Origin: Gammaproteobacteria bacterium UBA2810
Lineage (GTDB): Bacteria; Pseudomonadota; Gammaproteobacteria; Enterobacterales; Succinivibrionaceae
Reading direction: 5' to 3'
DNA length: 10,868 nucleotides
Assembly: GCA_002351705.1 (NCBI GenBank)
Contig: DEHC01000021.1
Location: forward strand, 1-10,868
The position numbers were made by a program, and so were the translations under genes. A model generated the notes under the pieces. The model was not told the DNA's origin. It made no database searches and worked only from the letters and a program-made list of their open reading frames with translations. Positions 6,118 to 10,868 of this stretch are shown here, one piece after another. The stretch's first letter is position 1. Every line of letters begins with the position of its first letter.

Positions 6118-6777
6118 ATGGACAGCAGGTTTGAGAAAGTTTCGGCACTGATGGATGGAGAGCTCGGAGACGTCAGGAAGGAGTCGGAGAGAATGGAGTC
6201 CGACCCTGAGCTTCTTGAGAGATGGGACAGGTACAGCCTGATCGCCGATCTCATGAAGGGAGAGGACGTCGCTGTTCCCCAGACCGACCTTGCCGCAGAT
6301 TTTGACAGGGCGCTCTCCGAGGAAGCCGTATACATGAGCCCGTCGTCCTTCCACAAGGGAGGCGCTGCCGCAGGCGCAAAGAAGAGCGCGGCGGCTGCCA
6401 ATGAGGAAAGCTTCTGGGTACGCGGACTCAGGAAGGTCGCAGGCTTCGCCATAGCCGCCTCCGTTGCCGCCGTAACCATCGTCGGCGTGCAGCAGTACAG
6501 CGGAATCACCCCGAACGGAACCATCTCGACAGCTCCCATGGGCGGCGTCGCTCCTGCGAGCGCCGAGTTCAACGGAACCAGGATCAGAAACGCCGGCAGT
6601 GCTGACGCAAGCTCCTGGAGCGAGATTGAGCATGCTGCATCCCGCGGAGTCAGGGGACAGAAGAGCGTCTCATCCGATGCGTCCGCGAGGGCCGAGGCTG
6701 CCGAGGACATCAATGAGTTCGGCATCATGGTCAAGGATCATGAAGGATTCCGCAGGGTGAGCGGGCTTGATCTCTGA
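6118..6777 (+). CDS. rseA: Anti-sigma-E factor RseA
   Basis: A 219-residue single-pass inner-membrane protein that holds RpoE inactive until DegS and RseP cut it. The cytoplasmic domain (about residues 1-65) has the family pattern S-A-L-M-D-G-E-L near its start, followed by P-E-L-L-E-R-W-D-R-Y and I-A-D-L-M-K-G, closely parallel to E. coli RseA. A membrane segment lies at about residues 106-125 (F-A-I-A-A-S-V-A-A-V-T-I-V-G-V), followed by Q-Q-Y as in E. coli. The periplasmic part is Ser/Ala-rich and poorly conserved; I cannot place the DegS site. I chose the ATG at 6118, which has GAGG five bases upstream. An ATG at 6100, overlapping rpoE, would add six residues. Confidence 0.92.
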   Translation: MDSRFEKVSALMDGELGDVRKESERMESDPELLERWDRYSLIADLMKGEDVAVPQTDLAADFDRALSEEAVYMSPSSFHKGGAAAGAKKSAAAANEESFWVRGLRKVAGFAIAASVAAVTIVGVQQYSGITPNGTISTAPMGGVAPASAEFNGTRIRNAGSADASSWSEIEHAASRGVRGQKSVSSDASARAEAAEDINEFGIMVKDHEGFRRVSGLDL

Positions 6778-6785
6778 TTGTTAGG

Positions 6786-7799
6786 GTGCAGGATCAGTTG
6801 TTTTTGAAATTCATCAGCAAGACAGCGGCACGGACATTTCTCCTTGCCGCGTTTTTTTTGTCCGCAGCCGCATCTGCTGCGGATTCGCAGTTCTCTCTTC
6901 TTGACAACAGAAACCAGGGCGGCTCGGCTGTGAGGAGGGCATTCTCGGCCTTCCATCAGCCGTTCGAGCTGACAGTGGTCAAGGTCTCCGAGAATTCCGT
7001 CGAGCCTGTGAGGATTGCCGGCTGCGGCGATCACTGGGTCATGGAGTTCCTCAACGGCGCGGAGCGCTTCATCATAGTTGACAGCAGCGGGCTGTCCTAC
7101 TTTGCGGGGGACAAGTCGGAGTTCTTCCCCAAGTCCATGCCTGCCTTCCTCTGGTTCCGCCTGGCATCATCCGATCCTGATGTCATACTCAGGAACTTCA
7201 TGCCTTACCTGTCAGGCGAGATCAGAAGCGCGGGGACGGATGCCGAGCTCATAAGGCTTGTCCCGTCAGACGGGCAGGGCTACGGCATGATGATGACGGT
7301 GGGGAGCAGCTCCGGCCTCATGCTTGACGCCGCGGCTGTCGACCGGAGCGGCAGCGTTATAGAGCAGTACACCGTAACCGGATTCTCGTCTGATCCATCG
7401 GTGAAGAAGGGTAAGCTCTGCGCCATGCGCCACCAGAGCGCAAAGGCCGGGCCTGAGTATATCTCCTCCGGCGAGAACGGGGGAAGCAGCCTCCTCGGCT
7501 ATCTCCCCGTCGGCTACAAGGTTGTCGCCTACGAAAGGAAGCGCTATATAGACGGCCTCGGGCAGGCCGGGTATTTTCTCGTCAGCAACGGGATCTTTGA
7601 TTTTTCAGTTTACCTTACGAGACATAACCGGAATTTCCACATCGGCGGCATGAAGATGGGCGAGAACATCGTCTATCACCGCGAGAACAAGAACGGCTAT
7701 GACGTCGCCGTGGTCGGCATGCTGCCGATGGAGACCGCGGAGCTGGTGGCGGCAAGCATAGATCAGAAGGCTTTCGATAACATTCTGTCAGGAAGGTGA
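6786..7799 (+). CDS. rseB: Periplasmic sigma-E regulatory protein RseB (MucB)
   Basis: A periplasmic protein of up to 337 residues that binds the RseA periplasmic domain and shields it from DegS; it also senses lipopolysaccharide intermediates. A signal peptide (hydrophobic stretch L-L-A-A-F-F-L-S-A-A) ends near A-S-A. The large lipid-binding domain covers about residues 45-225, and the smaller C-terminal domain about 240-330, with the family-like V-V-G-M-L-P-M-E-T-A ending. The start is uncertain. GTG at 6786 gives the longest form but has no ribosome site, while TTG at 6804 would follow AGGA by ten bases and begin M-K-F-I-S-K, a more typical signal peptide. TTG at 6798 is also possible. It lies between rseA and rseC in the usual order. 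Confidence 0.9.
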   Translation: MQDQLFLKFISKTAARTFLLAAFFLSAAASAADSQFSLLDNRNQGGSAVRRAFSAFHQPFELTVVKVSENSVEPVRIAGCGDHWVMEFLNGAERFIIVDSSGLSYFAGDKSEFFPKSMPAFLWFRLASSDPDVILRNFMPYLSGEIRSAGTDAELIRLVPSDGQGYGMMMTVGSSSGLMLDAAAVDRSGSVIEQYTVTGFSSDPSVKKGKLCAMRHQSAKAGPEYISSGENGGSSLLGYLPVGYKVVAYERKRYIDGLGQAGYFLVSNGIFDFSVYLTRHNRNFHIGGMKMGENIVYHRENKNGYDVAVVGMLPMETAELVAASIDQKAFDNILSGR

Positions 7800-7805
7800 G
7801 GCTTA

Positions 7806-8255
7806 ATGGCAGAGACACGTGGAATAGTCGAGGGATACCGCGACGGCCGCTGTGCGGTGAGATGCGAGAGAAAGAGCGCCTGCAGCGGGTGCCCGGAGAG
7901 CGCTTCATGCCGCAACGCCTCGCTCGCGGAGGGAAGCAGGCCGCAGGTGGTCCTGATCAGGACCGACATAACTGACCTGAAGCCCGGCGAGGAGGTGCTG
8001 GTCGTGTCGGACGAGCGCCTCATCACTGCCGCATCCATAATTGACTACGCGGTGCCGCTCGTGACCGCAATTGTCTTTCTTGCTGCGGCGCTCTTCCTCA
8101 GGCTGTCCGATCCGGTTACCGCGCTTGCGGCAGGCATCGGGCTGGTGCTGGGCTTTTTCCTTTCCGGAATAGCCGGAAGGCGCTTTGCCCGCGGAAGGAA
8201 GCTCATTGAGATCAGAAGGTACGGCGGATGCCCCGGGGAGAGAGAAGTTGGCTAA
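7806..8255 (+). CDS. rseC: RseC/MucC-family membrane protein
   Basis: A 149-residue inner-membrane protein. In E. coli, RseC is the last gene of the rpoE operon; it is linked to sigma-E control and to the SoxR-reducing system, but its exact action is poorly known. The N-terminal domain carries the cysteine pattern C20-x5-C26-x2-C29-x5-C35, with an extra Cys16, as in E. coli RseC, suggesting metal or redox chemistry. Two membrane segments follow at about residues 76-98 and 103-123, then a short basic tail. The ATG has GAGG about five bases upstream, partly overlapping the rseB stop. Its last eight bases overlap the start of radA. Confidence 0.9.
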   Translation: MAETRGIVEGYRDGRCAVRCERKSACSGCPESASCRNASLAEGSRPQVVLIRTDITDLKPGEEVLVVSDERLITAASIIDYAVPLVTAIVFLAAALFLRLSDPVTALAAGIGLVLGFFLSGIAGRRFARGRKLIEIRRYGGCPGEREVG

Positions 8256-9618
8256 GAGCAGAAGCGCGTATGTCTGTTCCGAATGCGGGGCTGATTTTCC
8301 GAGATGGATGGGCAAGTGCCCGGAGTGCGGTGCATGGAACTCGATTACCGAGGTGAAGCTCCCGCCGAAGAGCAAGGCGGCGCCGGGCGGCGACTTCAGC
8401 GGCTTTGCTGGCGCAGCTGGCGAGGGGGAGACTGAGATCCTCTCCGAGATCCCCCTCGCGGAGCTCCCGAGGTTCACCACAGGATTCCGCGAGTTTGACC
8501 GGGTCCTCGGGGGCGGCATAGTCCCGGGCGCCGTAGTCCTTATAGGCGGCCATCCCGGCGCCGGCAAGTCAACGCTTCTCCTCGAGACGGTCTGCCGGCT
8601 TTCCGGCACCAAGAAGGTCCTTTACATCACGGGGGAGGAGTCGCTGCAGCAGGTCGCCATGAGGGCGGCCCGGCTCGGGCTCAAAACGGATCAGGTCAGG
8701 GCGGCGGCCGAGACCTCAGCCGAGCGCGTGGAGGGCCTGGTGATGAAGTACCGGCCTGAGGTGCTCATCATCGACTCCATACAGGTAATGTACGATGACG
8801 CGGTTTCCTCTGTCCCCGGCTCCGTCTCCCAGGTCAGGGAGTGCGCGGCGAGGTTCACGAGGATAGCGAAGAAGCTTGCCGTAGCGACCTTCATGGTCGG
8901 ACATGTCACCAAGGACGGCGCGCTCGCCGGTCCCAAGGTACTGGAGCACTGCGTTGACTGCTCGGTCATGCTCGAGGGCGGGACGGACAGCCGCTTCAGG
9001 ACGCTGCGCTGCCAGAAGAACAGGTTCGGCGCGGTGAACGAGATCGGGGTTTTCGCCATGACCGACCGCGGCATGCTTGAGGTGTCAAACCCGTCAGCCA
9101 TCTTCCTCAACCGCGGGGAGAAGGAGGCGCCCGGCTCCTGCGTGATGGTGGTGTGGGAAGGCACGAGGCCGCTTCTTGTCGAGCTGCAGGCCCTGGTTGA
9201 CGAGACGCAGCTCGCGAACCCGCGGCGCATCACGGTCGGCACGGAGCAGAACAGGCTCGCCATGCTACTCGCGGTGCTTCACCGCCACGCCGGCGTCGCG
9301 ATGGGCGGCTATGACGTTTTCATCAACGTGGTGGGCGGAGTGAAGGTCGAGGAGACCGCGGCTGACGTGCCGGTGGTGATGTCGCTTCTCTCAAGCTACC
9401 GCGGAAGCCCAATCCCGAAGGACATGATTGCCTTCGGCGAGATCGGGCTCTCGGGTGAGGTGAGGCCGGTTCCCTCGGGACAGGAGCGGCTTGCCGAGGC
9501 GGTGAAGCACGGCTTCAGGACGGCTGTCGTGCCCAAGGCCAACGCCCCGAGAAAGCCTATAGAGGGGCTCACCGTCCATGCCGTCTCTGACATAAGCGAG
9601 ATAATCGAGCTGGTCTGA
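8248..9618 (+). CDS. radA: DNA repair and recombination protein RadA
   Basis: A 456-residue protein from the chosen start; E. coli RadA has 460. RadA is a RecA-like hexameric motor that drives branch migration and processes recombination intermediates. The zinc finger is C10-x2-C13 and C24-x2-C27 with F-P-R-W between. The Walker A motif is G-G-H-P-G-A-G-K-S-T (residues 100-109), Walker B is V-L-I-I-D-S, and the RadA-specific K-N-R-F-G lies at 257-261. The C-terminal third is the Lon-protease-like domain (G-G-V-K-V-E-E-T onward). I chose TTG at 8248, with GGGGAG seven bases upstream, because it reproduces the family's M-A-K N-terminus; an in-frame ATG 21 codons upstream lies deep in rseC. The overlap with rseC implies co-transcription with rpoE. 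Confidence 0.95.
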   Translation: MAKSRSAYVCSECGADFPRWMGKCPECGAWNSITEVKLPPKSKAAPGGDFSGFAGAAGEGETEILSEIPLAELPRFTTGFREFDRVLGGGIVPGAVVLIGGHPGAGKSTLLLETVCRLSGTKKVLYITGEESLQQVAMRAARLGLKTDQVRAAAETSAERVEGLVMKYRPEVLIIDSIQVMYDDAVSSVPGSVSQVRECAARFTRIAKKLAVATFMVGHVTKDGALAGPKVLEHCVDCSVMLEGGTDSRFRTLRCQKNRFGAVNEIGVFAMTDRGMLEVSNPSAIFLNRGEKEAPGSCVMVVWEGTRPLLVELQALVDETQLANPRRITVGTEQNRLAMLLAVLHRHAGVAMGGYDVFINVVGGVKVEETAADVPVVMSLLSSYRGSPIPKDMIAFGEIGLSGEVRPVPSGQERLAEAVKHGFRTAVVPKANAPRKPIEGLTVHAVSDISEIIELV

Positions 9619-9665
9619 CGCAGTCCGGCGGAAGGGACTGAGGAAAGAAAGTGCCCGGATCAGAA

Positions 9666-9687
9666 AGGGCGGCACCGTGGCCGCCCT
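9666..9687 (-). terminator. Terminator between radA and the PilZ gene
   Basis: GGGCGGC (9667-9673) pairs with GCCGCCC (9680-9686) around a six-base loop, with an added A-T pair at the base. On the minus strand it is followed by TTTCT, so it best serves the PilZ gene ending at 9695. On the plus strand no T run follows, so radA may terminate less sharply. A weaker six-pair hairpin (CAGTCC 9621-9626 with GGACTG 9635-9640) directly follows the radA stop. Confidence 0.6.
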
Positions 9688-9694
9688 CGCTGCG

Positions 9695-10102
9695 TCATGA
9701 ATCCTGCTGCGGAGGGAAATCGTCCTCGCCGGCAAGGTGCCCGATGTCGCGGTGCAGGAGCTCCTCGCTCATGCCGTTCATCTCGATGAACCTGCGGAGG
9801 TTCGTGATGCTGTCGATGTCTATTCTCATCGTGCCGAGCCCGATAAGGTTTCCGTGCTCATAGCTTACGGCGCAGTCCATGCTTATGGTAAGCGTGGCGC
9901 CGAGATGGATGTCTATCCTGACATGGGTGCCCTTCGTGAGGTCAAGCGGATGCTCTGCCTCGGCCAGGACGCCCATCAGGGAAAGATCCTTGATCTTGAC
10001 GTTCTCCTTGTTTTCCCCGTAGGTGGCAAGAGCAGGAAGATCGCAGATAATCCTGATGAAGCGCCTGCGGTCCTGCATAATGTTTTTTGACTCAGATGCC
10101 AT
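9695..10102 (-). CDS. PilZ-domain protein (candidate c-di-GMP receptor)
   Basis: A 135-residue single-domain PilZ protein. PilZ domains bind cyclic di-GMP and modulate motility, polysaccharide synthesis or pili. The N-terminal arginine motif R12-R13-R14-F-I-R17 provides the R-x-x-x-R ligand pair. D39-x-S41-x-x-G44 provides the second binding motif, so c-di-GMP binding is plausible. A late N-L-R-R-F-I-E-M-N segment is typical of the family, and a short acidic tail follows. The ATG has a good site, AGGAAAGG, just upstream. It lies 66 bases after rsd on the same strand with a strong hairpin between, so it may share rsd transcripts. Its target is not evident; the nearby sigma-28-controlled motility gene is only circumstantial. 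Confidence 0.82.
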   Translation of the reverse strand: MASESKNIMQDRRRFIRIICDLPALATYGENKENVKIKDLSLMGVLAEAEHPLDLTKGTHVRIDIHLGATLTISMDCAVSYEHGNLIGLGTMRIDIDSITNLRRFIEMNGMSEELLHRDIGHLAGEDDFPPQQDS

Positions 10103-10125
10103 TTTCCTTTCCTGTAACTTTACCC

Positions 10126-10154
10126 GCGCCGCGCGGTGACATTCCGCGCTGCGC
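10126..10154. other. Long GC-rich hairpin between rsd and the PilZ gene
   Basis: GCGC and GCGCGG (10126-10136) pair with CCGCGC and GCGC (10144-10154), ten pairs with one mismatch, around a seven-base loop. On the minus strand, the direction of both neighbours, it is followed by GGGTAAAG rather than a T run, so it is not a standard terminator. Transcript processing or stabilisation is a plausible role. Confidence 0.45.
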
Positions 10155-10168
10155 CTTTGCGGATGGAA

Positions 10169-10747
10169 TCAGCCTGCTTTCCCGGCCGGCTCATCCTTTG
10201 ACTGATCGTCCTTCCCGAGCGGCCTGCCGCCGAGATCCTTAGGCCTGGATACAGTCTGCCTGGCCGAGTCCTTGATCAGATCATCGATGCACTGCAGGAT
10301 TGCCATGAGACGGTCTTCCAGCGTAAACCTGTTGTCCAGAATCGGTCCGAGCCTGTTCAGATCCTCCCTCAGATCCTTCATCTTGGCCTCGTTCAGCTCC
10401 TCGCCGTACTTGTCATCGAAGTCCAGGATCTGGTCGGTGTTGTGCCTGATTCTCGGAATTATCCTCTGCGCGATGGCGAGCCTTCGCCCGGTGGCGTTCT
10501 CCATCACGGTGACTATTCTGGGATAGATGTCGAAGTGCCCGCTCGAGAGGTAGTCCATCAGCTCACTGCAGAAGTCCTCGACCTTGGTATATGACGGAGG
10601 GCAGTCCTCGACGCCCCTGATCTTGAGATCAAGGAGCGTCATGTACTTCTTTATAAGCGACTCTCTGTGATCAAGCATCCTGTCGATCCAGGGGTGCTTG
10701 CCTGCGACCAGAAGCCGGATCTTGTTTATTCTGGTAAGCGTCAGCAT
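10169..10747 (-). CDS. rsd: Regulator of sigma-D, Rsd/AlgQ family
   Basis: A 192-residue helical protein of the Rsd/AlgQ family. E. coli Rsd (158 residues) binds region 4 of sigma-70, frees core polymerase for other sigma factors, and also stimulates SpoT. The match runs from I-D-R-M-L-D-H-R (about residues 21-28) through D58-F-C-S-E-L-M-D-Y-L-S-S-G-H-F-D-I-Y75, the most diagnostic block, to F-T-L-E-D-R-L near residue 145. About 28 extra residues at the C-terminus are Lys/Asp/Gly-rich and probably disordered. The start ATG has GGAGGG seven bases upstream. It lies upstream of the PilZ gene and near the rpoE operon, so two anti-sigma genes share this neighbourhood. Confidence 0.9.
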   Translation of the reverse strand: MLTLTRINKIRLLVAGKHPWIDRMLDHRESLIKKYMTLLDLKIRGVEDCPPSYTKVEDFCSELMDYLSSGHFDIYPRIVTVMENATGRRLAIAQRIIPRIRHNTDQILDFDDKYGEELNEAKMKDLREDLNRLGPILDNRFTLEDRLMAILQCIDDLIKDSARQTVSRPKDLGGRPLGKDDQSKDEPAGKAG

Positions 10748-10868
10748 ATTGCGGCCCTCCGTCCTGTGTTTTAATGGAATTTAACCGCTTTTCGGCGAGT
10801 TTGCCATATCACCGTGACGTTTTTACAACGGGGATCTATTTTTTGGCAGGGCGTACGCACGAAGCACA
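10748..10868. other. Upstream region of rsd, incomplete
   Basis: No gene is visible. Apart from the rsd ribosome site the stretch is moderately AT-rich, with T runs around 10820-10843 on the plus strand. I could not align a convincing -35/-10 pair for rsd on the minus strand. The region runs off the end of the window. Confidence 0.3.

Noticed and set aside
6042..6734. Long open frames antisense to rseA and similar antisense frames elsewhere
   Set aside because: High G+C produces long antisense frames; they lack ribosome sites and overlap well-identified genes.
7191..7197. GGAACTT inside rseB as a second sigma-E promoter
   Set aside because: It lies inside coding sequence with no gene start downstream, and I saw no convincing -10 at the right spacing.
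10115..10122. TAAAGTTA upstream of the PilZ gene as a sigma-28 -35 element
   Set aside because: No GCCGATAA-like -10 lies at the required distance, and the site is only about 20 bases from the start codon.
1..10868. CRISPR array, insertion sequence, tRNA or rRNA gene
   Set aside because: No spaced direct-repeat array of CRISPR type, no transposase, no terminal inverted repeats around a gene, and no cloverleaf or rRNA-like segment was seen.

Overview
The window comes from a motile, GC-rich gammaproteobacterium. The gene content supports this: lpoA-diaA-dolP, rpoE-rseA-rseB-rseC, rsd, and a flagellar-type (sigma-28) promoter. Heavy use of the arginine codon AGG and the isoleucine codon ATA is unlike enteric bacteria. 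An anaerobic Aeromonadales lineage such as Succinivibrionaceae is a guess that the window cannot prove.

Layout from left to right. Positions 1-457 hold no convincing gene. They are AT-rich and carry a phased array of TGTT-type 9-mers plus two consensus DnaA boxes, which makes a candidate origin or DnaA-controlled region. A small membrane methyltransferase-like gene (458-943, +) follows and faces a shared terminator. From 4784 down to 1003 on the minus strand runs the envelope cluster lpoA, diaA, dolP, ending in an unexpected umuD-like gene with no umuC beside it. A 71-residue YjfB-like motility protein (4992-5207, -) lies upstream of lpoA and has a near-perfect sigma-28 promoter. Divergent from it, a sigma-E-type promoter drives rpoE-rseA-rseB-rseC, and radA overlaps the end of rseC. 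After a terminator, a PilZ-domain gene and rsd lie on the minus strand.

How the genes fit together. The rpoE operon encodes the periplasmic-stress sigma factor and its negative regulators, with an autoregulatory promoter. LpoA and DolP are outer-membrane lipoproteins that support peptidoglycan synthesis and envelope integrity. Both envelope operons end in a DNA-damage gene: umuD after dolP, and radA after rseC. DiaA (a DnaA partner) and the DnaA-box cluster are replication-linked. The YjfB-like protein and the PilZ protein point to motility or c-di-GMP signalling, and Rsd adds a second anti-sigma activity. Start codons are often TTG or GTG (lpoA, radA, probably rseB).
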